A DNA stretch of 64,000 nt from Perkinsus olseni (lineage: Eukaryota; Perkinsozoa; Perkinsida; Perkinsidae). The translations under genes and the position numbers were made by a program. The notes below the pieces were generated by a model. That model ran no database searches. It was not told the origin of the DNA and saw nothing but the letters and a program-made list of their open reading frames with translations. Shown piece after piece: positions 19,270 through 30,744 of this stretch (position 1 is its first letter; each line of letters begins with the position of its first letter). The DNA lies in contig JABANP010000133.1 in assembly GCA_013115135.1 (NCBI GenBank), positions 1 to 64,000 of the forward strand. The letters run 5' to 3'.

Positions 19270-21904
19270 GGTCCAGGCAGTCCTCCAGCGTCCAAGGCTC
19301 TTCATGCTCAGCGAAGGTGGGTGGATTGCCTCGTCTGTCGGCTACGTCGCCAATACGGTCATTCCATACCCATCCCGAGGCTGAGATTATAAGTAGCATT
19401 ACATATTGCCTCTACTTCAGGCCAATGGCGGAGGGTTTTGGAGGCGAGTGCGCTGGACCTTGAAGGTCTTATGAGGCACTACAGGTGTCTCGACATTGGG
19501 GCCGGCTGTGGAGACCTTACCGCCCAATTCATGAATATCTTCCACACCGGTGGTGTGACTGCTACTGAAGTCTCCAAAATGTAGGGCTGTAGCTCCCGTG
19601 GCCACATCACCACGTGAGATGTCAGCGAAAGCATCATACGGTACCGCACATGGCGAGTTTGACCGTTTCAAAATCCTTCAGGATGTGCCGTCGTCTGCGA
19701 CAGAAAGGTATCCGTGCAGTCCGTACTTTGGATCCTACGTTGGCGGAGGTCTCTCCCGACCACCGCCAATTCGACGCCGTATTTTGTCTTAATGTTTTGG
19801 ACAGGCGAGAATCTCCACAACTTCCTTGCCCTCTCCGAAGGTTTGCTCGGCAGGTGCAAGTCCCCTAGGAAACTACTTGGACGCATAGCAGAGCTGGTGA
19901 GCCCCGTGGTCCATCCCGCCCGCCTTGACTGCGTGCTGGGACCACTGATAGGTGCTCCCTGGGGGAACGGTGGTAATATCTCTCCCCTACCTCTGGCTCA
20001 ACTAGATGCTTTACGGAACGATCACAAGGAGCAAGAGCAGGAGCGACTAGTAAGCTCGGAACTAGATACCTCGAGATAATCCTCTTTTAGTAGCATGGCC
20101 TCCTAGTAGTACTAGGCTAGTATTAAAGTGCTCGATGTGAAGTGGTATCACTCATAGTATGGGAGGTGTGTATGTTGCATAAAAATTGGTGCTCGGCAGA
20201 CTAATCTCCGTTATGATCTCGATTTTGACTACTCCCTGCCCTGCAGAACCAAAATTGCTCCGCTTGGATGTAGTCAGGCTCAGACGAGAGCGCGAAGGGA
20301 TGAGCAGCGTGCATACTCATGTATCTAGGCGAGTGGAAGAATCGCTCCTTCGGACCGTGTAGATTCCTTAGGCAACACATTTCATCTCGTTACTATGCCA
20401 CAGAAATTGCGCCTCACCGACACCGAGAGAGCCGTCATGGTTAAGAGGCTTGAGAGGGCTAAGAGCCTCGAAATAGCGAAGGAGCTCGGAAGGGACCACC
20501 ATTACTATTGAGAAAGACTTGGACGACCGTTTAAAGGTTTACCAGAGGAGGCGTGGGTAGTATAAGAAGTCCGTTGCGTCATTGAGAATAGGGAAAGTCT
20601 AAAGGAGGGGGGATGGCTAGAACTCCCGCGATTAGGGAGTTGCTCGATGACCGTGGTGAGGAGAGAAAGCGCAAATACCAGGTGCAAGATGCTTAAGGGT
20701 ATAGGGAAGATCATGATAGTCAGCAGTGGCGGCGCTACTTCGCTTAGGGTGTGGCTCCCGTAGGGCCAATCCAGCAGGTGACCGGCGCGGTCAACGGTCG
20801 CTTTGGCAAAGTTCCTGCCTCATGTCGGTGGATGCGACTCGCATCATGCGAGGCCGGTTTCGTTCTGGCTGCTGGTCACGCCGCACGTTAATCTCAGACC
20901 CCGCTACTCTGGTCAGTGGTTTGCAGCCAGTCACTGGCCTCCCTTTTCCGCAAGTTACGCTACTGCGAAACGTTACTCTTCCGGAACACTTGTTGCTAAG
21001 GGAGGCAGGTAGCCGAACGTGGAGTCGTGATTCGAGGGGATGCGCCGTAATGCTATGAACGAAGTGTCCGAAGGGTGTTGAGATCTCAAGGCTTACTAGT
21101 GAACGATGCGGGTACACTGACCTCCTCGACAGATGCTTCTTCCCGTGGTATCGGAAGCCTGGGAGGTCGCCCGAAGGAGGGTTGCCCGGTATTCATGCAA
21201 GACATTGCTCCGTCCCACGTCAGCAAGTTTACCAGTGATTTCCTTGAGATTCTCAAGGAGATTCTCACCTTCTCAAGTTGAGAAGGAAAGTCTTTTCCTT
21301 TCTTACAGAAGGTTTTACTGGGCCGGGACACCGGGCCGGTGTCACCGGCAGAAAGCTCATGAGTTCGCTCCTGAACTCGCCGAATATAAACCCGATTGAA
21401 CGGTATTGGAGCATTCTTGACCGTATACCAGCAACCGTTTCGAATATGACTGTTTTGAGTAAACATGCTATGTTTCGTGATAAAATCTATACCCTGTCAG
21501 ACTTCAAACTCGCATTAGGCCGCGAGGAACGATAAGTATTTGATTTTGCCTAAGAGAAAGCACGCTTCTTAGTCTGAGTTCAGTTCATTCGGAGGCACCG
21601 TAGCGTTCATGGGTGGTGGATGAGTATTCTCCTCTATCAGGTCCTGTCCCGCAACGCGTCCTTCGAGGAAGCGGCGAGATCCTTCTGGTAAGGCTCTCCG
21701 ACTACGTTCGCAGTGCGAGACTCGCACCCTCTGCGGCACCCGGAATATATCAGGTCGGAGTATGTAGCTCCTACCGGTCTGTTCGAGCTGGCGGCCTTCA
21801 CTCGATGTCCGTACCTCTGTACGGGTCCTGTCAGTGCTCCCATTCTGCCGCTTGATGATGCTGTTTTTGTCCTCACCAGGGTCGATCCCGGCGACCGGAT
21901 CTGA
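19270..21904 (+). CDS. METTL9: METTL9 (DREV)-family methyltransferase
   Basis: METTL9-family enzymes are SAM-dependent protein histidine methyltransferases. Exons whose phases close: about 19270-19316, 19421-19580, 19682-19804, 19854-20049, 21641-21687 and 21754-21904 (stop 21902-21904). Landmarks: SEGQWRRVLE before the SAM motif, YRCLDIGAGCGDLT (motif I), ATEVSKMM-CRRLRQKG, FDAVFCLNVLDR, and the family carboxyl end AAFTRCPYLC ... LPLDDAVFVL. The intron at 19805-19853 is GC-AG. The fourth visible intron (20050-21640, 1,591 nt) is far longer than the others (49-104 nt) because it contains a degenerate mariner transposase. The amino-terminal exons upstream of 19270 were not resolved; RLFMLSEG at the end of the first listed exon corresponds to the conserved segment before the Rossmann fold. 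Confidence 0.92.
20394..21535 (+). mobile_element. Degenerate Tc1/mariner transposase in a METTL9 intron
   Basis: Frames broken by many stops and shifts. A helix-turn-helix like the mariner N-terminus is visible near the start (ERAVMVKRL...SLEIAKELGRDHH, from Met 20394). Near the end are the DDE-domain hallmarks VFMQDIAPSHVSKF (about 21189) and NSPNINPIERYWS (about 21375), which match the family signatures around the second and third catalytic residues. No terminal inverted repeats or TA duplications were found by eye. It is a fossil that lies wholly within intron 20050-21640. Confidence 0.85.
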
Positions 21905-23289
21905 CCTCAAGAGTTTCTGTCATGTTTTGGCGAATTGCGTGGCGGCTAAGGGGCTGGGATGGCGAGGAGTCGCTACCAGTTTCTTACAGCGGTTCACAGC
22001 ATGCTGCCGTTGATAGCGCCGAGAGGCCCGACCTACCGAGGGCCTCCCAGAGGAGCTGGCAAGCCTCTGCCTGGGCCGGTAGACTGGCGTGGCACGCAGG
22101 TGAATCGGCACGGTCAATGGCTGCTCTGGAGTGGAGTGTTCTTAGACGGCTTACGCTGTTAACGGTCCTGTAGGGGCTCCCGAGGTCAGGGCGTTCGGGA
22201 AAAGCTCCAACACGAGTAGGACTTGGGAGATACTGCGGTTCTGCGTTGACTACCATGCTCTCCTTAGTCGGCCAGTATGTTCCGTGCAACAGCCATGAGG
22301 TTGGCAGCTGCCAGGCTACACTAACGCGTTGGCGACCAGCAGGGGCAGACGGTAGCACCACCCCGGCTGGCTTGAGCTGTATGTCCGTTGAGGCATGCTT
22401 CTTAGGGGACCGAGTGAGCGCCTTCTACCGGAATACAGGAGCGCGGCGGCACAGGATGGAACCCGCGTTTTCGGGACACAAAAGCGTTCGGAAAGTGGAT
22501 AGCTCTATAACGGGGGGTTCTGGCTAGTTGGTCCGCTCTGGCAGGCCGCTTCCCCCTCATCCGTGGATACACCCATCTCGCTACCGAGAGAGGGTTGCTT
22601 CGACCCCTAGGTGAGAGGACGGTGGTTGGGGGCTGCGCGGGAGGCCTAGTCCAGGTCCATTAGGGCGGCCTCGAGGTCATCGCGGTGTGGCAGTAGTAGC
22701 AGTCGGAGTAGCAGATCCAAAAGCACTCTCTACACGGTGAAATCTCGGTCAACTCATAAGAGGTACGCTCGTCAACCTTGGATTCCCTAGTCTGAGGGCT
22801 ACCTTCACCCAGTACTAACACTAATTCCTCCGCCCCTCTGAGCTGTTCATCAAGCGAGGCCTATGCTAGAGCCTCCTGGGCATTCGACAAGCTCCCGATG
22901 TACCGGACGCATAATGGCGAGTACGGCCAACCGTTCTATAACGGGGCTCGGGGGAGGAGACTGGTGGGTCGTCTGCTCCCAGCTTCCTTCTAAGCCGACC
23001 GCTGCTGTTGTTCGTGAGGTATCCTGCTCAGATCCATCATGAGGAGAGACGGGCCCCTGCGGGGTATGTTTACATCGGTTATCCAGATGATAAGTTCAGA
23101 GAATTCTACCCCTACCATTGATTTGATACCACTCCAACCTACACGTGCTGTGCTTTACATGGCAAGGAGTGCTGCCACCACAGCATGCTTGTGTTTGGGT
23201 TCTTCCTCCTCCTGTTGTGAGCGGGACTCTACTGGAATCCTCAGGTATCTGGCACCACTAATTGATGCTATTGGCAGCCATAGTTCGTT
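21905..23289. other. Region without a recognised gene
   Basis: Contains frames such as 22246-22527 (plus, 93 codons) and 23039-23299 (plus, 86 codons) with no identifiable motif. Possibly exons of short intron-rich genes, but I could not connect them. Confidence 0.35.
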
Positions 23290-23910
23290 ATGTCACTGAA
23301 TGTGCCTCGGTTGGGCTTCCACGCGGAAGAGCCTTCTCCTCCTCAGCGGCCGACTTTCCGAGCAATCGCATCAACATGGGCTTTACTCTTCATGGGCATG
23401 TTGCTCGTGGCCTGGCTAGTCGAGGCCGTAGCGAGGAGTAGTCAAACAGTCTCCATAGATCGGGAGGTCCTCAAGGCTCTACAGTCGGCAGTCCATGAGG
23501 TGGTGAAGGACCAGAAAGACTTAGTCTCCCGAGTGGATGACCAGTACCTCGACCTCCTCAGTCGTATCAATGATCTCAGCACGGGGGTTCGGAAGATGAG
23601 CCACGTCTTTCGAGAGCCCTTGGCTGCAGGGAAGCTCGAGGAGATCATCCAGGTTGAGGGCGGGGAGGGCAGAACGACGATGGTCTTTTGCATAGTATCG
23701 GCCTTCCTGGCTGTACTTATGCATTTCACCCTATCACGGAGGGATGGACCGCTGACCGTGGGGCAGATTGAGGACAGTACAAGCCTGCGTCGCTGCGAGC
23801 AGGCTACACTGCAGTGTGGCGTTATGAATCCCCCACCAGCGTATAATCCGGAAGTGGTGCCTATTGAGTACTCGCGAAAGGACCCTGTTCTTCCCGGTAA
23901 GATGAGGTGA
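23290..23910 (+). CDS. Hypothetical membrane protein with coiled-coil segment
   Basis: 206 residues in one frame. There is a hydrophobic segment at about 32-48 (WALLFMGMLLVAWLVEAVA), then a heptad-like region of about 80 residues (DREVLKALQSAVHEVVKDQK and following). A second hydrophobic segment is at about 132-148 (MVFCIVSAFLAVLMHFTL), and the tail is proline-rich (NPPPAYNPEVVP). The topology suggests two membrane spans around a soluble coiled coil. No family is recognised. A second frame with hydrophobic stretches begins 22 nt downstream. Confidence 0.5.
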   Translation: MSLNVPRLGFHAEEPSPPQRPTFRAIASTWALLFMGMLLVAWLVEAVARSSQTVSIDREVLKALQSAVHEVVKDQKDLVSRVDDQYLDLLSRINDLSTGVRKMSHVFREPLAAGKLEEIIQVEGGEGRTTMVFCIVSAFLAVLMHFTLSRRDGPLTVGQIEDSTSLRRCEQATLQCGVMNPPPAYNPEVVPIEYSRKDPVLPGKMR

Positions 23911-23931
23911 CCAACTATCTAGCGGGTCCAC

Positions 23932-24255
23932 ATGGTGGTGGCCCTGCGCATGGCTTCCTGTGGTAGTTATACCCCGGCCGAGGAGGATCCTTTTGACGAC
24001 GCCGAAAACCGAAGTGAAAGAGCGTCGGCTGAGCGCCTGCGTGGTGTGCATGGCATCCCGGAGTACACACGCTATAGTAATAACGCTGTCCCTTTCGGAG
24101 TGCAGGTGGTTGTACTCAGGTCCCTTGTGGCCACCGCTGTTGCTGCGCTCTGTGCCATACAAGACTCAAGCGGTACGTCTTTTTGGTATTTGCTCCCATC
24201 TCTACTCACAATTTCAGGTGCCCTCTCTGCAGCGAGACTATATCTTCTGTGGTAA
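23932..24255 (+). CDS. Hypothetical small membrane protein
   Basis: 107 residues with an acidic amino-terminal part (AEEDPFDDAENRSER) followed by two hydrophobic stretches (VVVLRSLVATAVAALCAI and a second up to the end). The start lies just downstream of the previous frame, so the two could be exons of one gene or a tandem pair. No known family. Confidence 0.35.
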   Translation: MVVALRMASCGSYTPAEEDPFDDAENRSERASAERLRGVHGIPEYTRYSNNAVPFGVQVVVLRSLVATAVAALCAIQDSSGTSFWYLLPSLLTISGALSAARLYLLW

Positions 24256-24842
24256 AGATCTACGACTGATGACGTTCACGATCACGCCTGAATGACGCTT
24301 ATGCGACATGACCACATTTAACCTGTTGTTGGAGACTTTGTCGATCTTTCGTTTGCACTAGTATCAATCGCACGCTACTCGTGTATGAACCTGCGTGGGC
24401 GTCCTCGGTATGAGTCGTCAGTGCGTACTACCATGCCCCCCTTCGTCTCTAATTACCAACGGTATATCGCTGTTTACGGTGGAGAGGACTCTGAGAAGAA
24501 GCCGACTGGGCTAATGATGGGTAGCATCTATGAAGTTGGCACAAGCTGGGGGTTCCCACATGGATTCTGTCATGCGATGGCGAAGGCGTGACTCGAGCGA
24601 GGAAGCATTGCCCCTGTGCCATTCGCGAGAGTGAACTTGCCGTGTCCATGCAGGCAACCTGACACTCCCAGAGGGCTATATGGTTCATTACGAGCCGTCC
24701 GGGTCAAGTCGGATAATCAGAGAGCCCGATCGAGACTTTGGAGGCATGGGCGAAGTTTCGAGCGAGGAAGATAGCCGGTAGAAGTTGATGTCTGCTTCGT
24801 CCCTGAAGCCTCTCCCTTCGGCTGAGAAAATAGGTTTGCACA

Positions 24843-24924
24843 GTCAGTTTGGCCGAGCGGTCTAAGGCGCCAGACTCAAGTTCTGGTGGAGAAATCCTCG
24901 TGGGTTCGAATCCCACAGCTGACA
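24843..24924 (+). tRNA. tRNA-Leu(CAA)
   Basis: A full cloverleaf can be drawn. The acceptor is GTCAGTT paired with AGCTGAC (one G-U). The A box is TTGGCCGAGCGGTCTAAGG. The anticodon stem is CCAGA/TCTGG with loop CTCAAGT (anticodon CAA). A long variable arm is typical of leucine tRNA. The T arm is GTGGGTTCGAATCCCAC. T-rich sequence follows (AATTTTCAATTTT), a plausible Pol III terminator. No intron. Confidence 0.95.
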
Positions 24925-26546
24925 TAATTTTCAATTTTAGACCCATCAGTTGGAGGACCGGCATATGAAGGAAATACCACGTTACATCTGCAGCCTCCGC
25001 CAAGATATCAAGTATCCGCCGGCTTCTGTTTCGCTATTGAGTCACAGTATGTATCAGGAGTTCGCCTACTTCGATGCGCAAGGGAGACTGAATCATGCCG
25101 CTCTGGAACCAGCCGGGGTCATCGGATCAGTAAGATAGGCGGGAGTTACAGCATATACTTTTCTTAACCTGTAGAATAACTCTGCGTTATACGGAATAGA
25201 GTCGCGTTGCCGAGGCGTACGCTTAGCGAAAGAAGGCACTCCCGCGGCGTCGCTTGGATGGTGCACGGTTTTGCCGCTTAAATTTCGAGAAGTCGAGTCA
25301 TAAAGTCAATGCCCATCTCAGAGGCGATCCTCAGCAGCTTCGTCCATCCCCAGTGATTCATCATCTCCAAGGCTGCTCGGCTTGAGGTCGGTCAGATTCA
25401 GTACGACCATGATTAGGCTCCACACCGCCTAGTAGATTGCCCGATGATGATAGTAGTTGAACACGATACATTCTCAACATGCATCCACGTTTCTCCTTTG
25501 TTGGGTTCGGGAGTTTAGCGGCTGAACTTCAATTCTCCGTAAACAGGAGGGCAGTTAAGCGAAAGTCCCAGTCTAACGGCGCTGCTAAGTCCATAATAAC
25601 TTGGCACAATAAGGATCATAAAGCGCATACATGTACCGCGGTGAGTAGCATGCGAATGCCGAGTCCCATATAGTGCATTGCGAATGAGGCGAGGGGGTAT
25701 TCGCTATGCATGAAGCTGAATCTTATGGGAGTTGTTGTCCCGAGATCATAGAGGATCGCAGGCATTTGACTGCCCCAGTGAGATATTCACGGCAGGAGAG
25801 TCCTCAGGTCGATGACGTCCTCAAACACACTGAACGCCACACGGATAACCAAATGAGTTCGAGTTTACATCTGAACCGTTCGTGGCACATCACTGGTAAT
25901 TCGGATAGATTTTCACTTCGATCGTAGGAACACACTGACCTGAACGAAAGCAGAGATGATACTCACAACTGGCAGACACTCGACGCTCCAGCATACACCG
26001 CACGCTCGTCTCACAGTTGGTTTAGTTTGACGGATAGGTGGTGGCCGCCTATCGAATACTAATTCACCCTCTAACGCAGGCAGACTGGGCAGCCCTGAGT
26101 TGAGGTTCGGGACAGATCTGCAGGATGGGATCTTCACGCCCGGAAGCCCGCCGCTGAAAGAACGGAAATGCACTCTAGCAGAGTCAGCTCAGCTGACCGA
26201 TCGGATGAAGTCAAACGGAAAAACTGATGCACGTCAATCGGCCTACTCGATCCGTATCCGTCCATTGTCCGGGAACTTCCACACGCTTGATGCCTTAGAA
26301 TCGCGCATGCTTGATGCGATCTGTCTCATGTTGGTGCTGATGTTGTGCTCTTTGTTCAGGCCCTCTCGTTTCCTCCAGGCGTCAGATTTCCCACAGAACG
26401 TGTACAGACTGAGTCTGGTGTTTCGGAAACCCAGCTGCTCACTCCTCATCTTATTCGCTTTCATACTCGCAGCCTCGATGTACACGCAGTCGGACCCCTC
26501 CCTCTCACGCACAGGGTAGCAGCAATCGAGTTCGGCCAGTGTGTGC
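24925..26546. other. Region without a recognised gene
   Basis: Only short overlapping frames (for example 26100-26519 plus with a hydrophobic stretch) and no motif that supports a gene. Confidence 0.35.
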
Positions 26547-29263
26547 TCAGGCTGGGCTCGGGGAGGGAAGCTCTCGCCTTAGTGACTCCCTCGTCCTGCT
26601 CTGCGGGCGAGCATCCAAAGCCTGCTCCCGCAGCGCCACATTGAAGTCTCGGTCGGGAGGATGGAGCGATGCTGATAACATCATTTGAGCCTCGAAGGTA
26701 TCGATGGCTGCCGCCGAGCTTCCTCTCGTGCGCGGTTGATATCCCTTCTTGCACTCCAGGCCATAGCAGAGAGGGGAGAAAAGATTATCAATCAGATGAG
26801 AGTGCTCGATAGCGATTCCGGAGGCTCCACGAAAATCTACGGCCGGCAAGGTGGGGTCGCGGATGACAGAAAAGCGGTTCCTTTCCAATACCACCCCGCC
26901 TGGTGCCTGAGTGCGCGGAGTCGGGGAATGGCAGTCCGAGCGGGGATCACCTCGAAGCCTTCTTCGGTGGGGGATGTGATGAATTTGACACAACTGTTGC
27001 GAGTGCAGCGGATGTCGCAATTCTTGATCGTACACGTCGGTAGGGCGCCTGAACCTGGAGAGAGGTACGTTCAATGGGGTAAGAACAGGTAGAAGACATG
27101 ATATGACGAACAGAGACCGTGAAAATCCAACGACAGTCTGGCCGAGTGGTCTAAGGCGCTAGCTTCAGGCGCTAGTCCGAAAGGGCGCGAGTTCGAATCT
27201 CGCGGCTGTTATTTTGCTATGTGCTACACCTGGAGCGAAAATATTCTCTGTCCAGCTAATACTATTTCGAGTATGATGTGAAACAAGGTACTGCGCAGCA
27301 ATATGCCACACCCTAGGATCGAACCCGGGTCTATGTGGTCGACCAGTACTCGACCAGGGGAAATAGCCCCTTTATTGCAAAATGCGTGATTCCCCACTTG
27401 AACGCGCTCGTGAGGCGGGGACAAACTCGTTCTCACTCTCCGTTTTAATCACGATTCCGCAACGGAGGTTCTCTTCGTCACAGAGCCCGTCAAACAGAGT
27501 AGAGTCATAGTTGGTCAGGGTGAGATTGTCTATGACGCAGCCTGGACGCTCTACCCGGATCTGCACGCAACAGAGCTCAGGATCTTGCCTGTTGCCGACA
27601 AAAGGCAGACAAGAAGATTCGACCTCCTACTTGGCCGACTATGGTCACGCCCTCTCTCTGGACGCCTTGAATAATGACCCTGCGGTGGCGCAACCTGAGA
27701 ACGGCCCACCACCAACCTTAACAAAGAGAGATTCCCTTCCGTAGAGACGCGGACGTAAACTATGCGCACGTAGGAGTGCGGGAATAACAGCAGAACTCCA
27801 CGAAGGAGCGTAGACGCTGTGGCGACTCTCACCTCAGGGCGCCACCGGGTAGGGTATAGGTCCCTGGCAAGAACTGGAGCACTCGCGTGGTTGTGTCACC
27901 ATCACTGTGTCGTGTATCGTCTATCATCTCCTGAGGGAACAAGCCACGATCGAGGTCAGCCATCCTCTGCCGGGCAGACGGACCTGTAGCTTGTCCGTCA
28001 TGCCTTGGTCCACTACAATAACGTCCTGCTTCTCCTGACTCCAGAACTCCCGCAGCCGCTTTTGATGCTCCGGAAGGGTGTACGCGAAGTGACGGTAAAT
28101 CTACCGACATGCATGCCATCAGGCCGGTCTTTGAGATGGACGGTCACCTCGTATGCTCGCCTATCCGACCCCTCGGCGATTCTGTCAGTAATGGCGGTGA
28201 CGCCGCGGCCTCCTTCCGCTGCGGCCCATCGTATCCTGGCCATGTCCACCTCTTCTATGTCGATCTCGATGGTGAAGCAGAAGGGTTCACTTTCCCCCTC
28301 TGCAGTAGCTACAATGATGCTGTGCTCAGTGCACCCAGCCATCCGAGGTATGCCGCTCAGCACGCCCTCCGGCTTCAGTGATATCCCGGCCGGCAGAGGT
28401 GGTGTGACACGGCAAGTAACACTTTCATCGTCCAGTGACAAGTCCTGGTCCCCAACCTTCACGATCAACTCTATCGGGCCGCACTCTCGACCGTAGCGCA
28501 GCGGCAGCCTTGGCGGCTCTCCCTCGATGCCGCTAAGACCGAGCACTCTAGGCAGCCTCCCGACGAATACCAAACGAGCTTCGATAATGCTGGAGATGCC
28601 TTCCTCAGCTTGTAACAGAATCATCATAAAAATCATATCATTGACGACTGCGCGTACGGGAGGACCATTCTCTCGGCAAGGTACACTCGACCTAGCAGTG
28701 TCGACAAGGGAGAGCCGCCGCCCCTCGGCCGACAACGCTAGGGAGACCCGGGCACCGAGAGGCCCCGATGGTGATGATAGGCCGGCGGAGACCTGCGGGG
28801 ATCACTATCCAAACTAGCCGGCCCTGGGCGTTACTACCTCTCCCGTGATGCTGCCATCACTGCCGTTGGCGATGCTCATCCACGCCTCCCTATCCACACC
28901 GATGGTGACATCCTCAGGCAAGGCGGTGACGATCTTCTCGTCGGTAGCAGGTTTGAAGTCGATCTGACCGAACGCTGGCGGCACGGTGAAGGGCATCCAC
29001 CCCACCTTGCCAAGGCTCAGCTGCTCCTCGGCCGGGCCTTCAAGTTGCCAGACTATGACCAGATCTCCCGTGCCGGGTATCTTCGGCCCCACTGCCTCTG
29101 GACGGGGCGGCAACTCCTCATCAGCTGGTTCCAATTTCTTTGGACCGTACTCTGCTACTTCAGATTCCATTCGACGCTTGAGTACATCTACGATAACTCC
29201 CCTGCTCTCCCCTGGCGTTGACAACACAACAACGAGGGAAGCCTTTGAGGTCATGTGCAACAA
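26547..29263 (-). CDS. Multi-exon gene(s) with Ig-like and parallel beta-helix character
   Basis: Several minus-strand coding blocks in line: 28814-29263 (149 codons), 28013-28735 (240), 27829-28119, 27372-27566 and 26547-27074. The second block has LPAGISLKPEGVLSGIPRMAG, close to the putative-Ig (He_PIG) signature LPxGLxLxxxGxISGTP. Later blocks have short repeating beta-strand segments typical of right-handed parallel beta-helices (CVIDNLTLTNYDSTLF, RNRFSVIRDPTLPAVDFRG, IAIEHSHLIDNLF). Beta-helix proteins of this kind often bind or cleave polysaccharides, but no catalytic residues could be pinned down. I could not resolve every splice site, so one gene or two is possible. A tRNA-Leu gene sits on the opposite strand between the last two blocks. 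Confidence 0.5.
27132..27211 (+). tRNA. tRNA-Leu(CAG)
   Basis: Acceptor GACAGTC paired with GGCTGTT (G-U at the outer pair). A box TCTGGCCGAGTGGTCTAAGG. Anticodon stem CTAGC/GCTAG with loop TTCAGGC (anticodon CAG). Variable arm TCCGAAAGGGC. T arm GCGAGTTCGAATCTCGC. It is followed by ATTTTG as a short terminator. The D arm closely resembles that of the tRNA-Leu(CAA) at 24843. Confidence 0.93.
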
Positions 29264-29426
29264 CAGTCGTGTATCAAGCGGCAGCGAAATAGTTCGGACC
29301 TACTACCACTGCGGCAGCAGCAGCAGACGTGGACGTGCCGCACCTCCCCGCAGGAGCCGTCACCGCCTCCACGAGGGTACCAGCTAGTGACAGAATCAGC
29401 TAATTTCCGGGCGCGTGACATAAATC

Positions 29427-30494
29427 TCATGCTTCCCCCATGTTGGCAGCAGCGGCGTCTATTGCTACCACCGACCTTCTCCGCAGAACTGCCGTGGTCA
29501 CCTCTCCCTCGCCAGCGGCCTTTCGAGCTGCTTCCTGTCGACGCTCCCTCAGCTTCCGATTCAGCTTGCGCATGTGAGTGAAGAGGAAGACCAAGTTAAC
29601 GACGAGAAGTGAGAGCTGTAGGCTGGTGATGGCATAGGGGAGCCCAGAAGGGGTAGACTGCCCCTTCGAAGGGTCGCCAGACTTGATGGAGGACCGATAG
29701 GCTCCACACTAGGAAAGATCAACCGGGATACACCGTAGACAGCGACGAAGATAAAGTAGTGGTTGAGGGACTTGTGGGCGTTGTAGTAGTTGTAGATTAT
29801 GGAGCCCGACTCAGCGATGAGAGTGTTCACGGCGTTGGCCAGGGCGAAGCTGTTCATGTACTCCGACGCGAAGAGCCCTGAGGGGAGCACTTGGCACCAA
29901 GAGGGAGTGACGAAAGTGGGCAACACCACCGTCGTTGACGACAGTGTAAGGGAAGAAAACGATACACGAGTCACGAAGCTCTGATGAGCGGTCGAACATA
30001 GAGTATCGAGCGAGGGCTTACCAGTGAGGGCTACGGCATGATGGATAATGAAGTGGTGTTCCCAAGCAAGGGAGTGGAGGAAGTCATAGAGGAAGTAGCC
30101 GATGTTGATGTGCTGTAGGAGGCTTGCCCAGGGGAAGTCTGTGTTGGACCTGAGGACTGTGTACTCGCCAGAGCCCCTTGCTGAGGCGGACGCCGTCTCA
30201 CCCATAGACAGCTCTGGTGGAGAGCTCGTTCCATTCTGCGGCCATGCAGGCCAGGGCAGCGGCAATAGAGATGCTATGATGGAACATGGAGGTGTACTCG
30301 CAGGACTTCACCAGGCAGCCACCAGTACGATACATGTTGAGGATGAATACCGTGGCGAATATGGAGAAGGGGATGAGGACGGAGCTTGGGCGATTAAGCA
30401 CGCTCATCGGAGGGGAGAAGGAGGACGACGGCTCCATCAACGGCAGAGGGAGGCCAAAAATGGACAACTGCGGGCAGGCACTCTGGAAGGGCAC
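29427..30494 (-). CDS. TLC-domain (TRAM/LAG1/CLN8) membrane protein
   Basis: TLC proteins are polytopic ER membrane proteins linked to lipid sensing or ceramide synthesis. The segment WEHHFIIHHAVALTG contains the His-rich signature of the family. It is followed, after an intron (about 29892-30024), by a segment that begins with GLFASEYMNSFALANAVN. Several hydrophobic spans are visible, including VLIPFSIFATVFILNMY near the amino end and a last one before a basic tail (MRKLNRKLRERRQEAARKA). The tail ends at a stop at 29427-29429. Start taken at 30494; a Met 19 codons further in (MEPSSSF) is an alternative. The exact subfamily is not resolved and a ceramide-synthase Lag1 motif is not seen. Confidence 0.72.
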
Positions 30495-30744
30495 GGGGAA
30501 AGCACTCCCAGATCTTGTGCAAGATCACCGATCGTTCCAAGCTGCAACGGAGAAGGTCTACACGGAATGAAGCTGAGAGGGGTTCATGAGGACTGAGAGG
30601 AAGACGATGTAAATCAGAAGAGCTTAGACGAGCATTTGTGATGAAACCACAGGGCCTACGCTTCGTTGAACTGACAGAAAGTTAACTCCGATGGTTTGGG
30701 AAGCTCACAAGATGGAGGGTCCCTCTACTACTGGGTCGACTCTC

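Noticed and set aside
27301..27370. Reverse-strand B-box-like GGTTCGATCC
   Set aside because: The T stem does not pair properly and no acceptor or A box was found.
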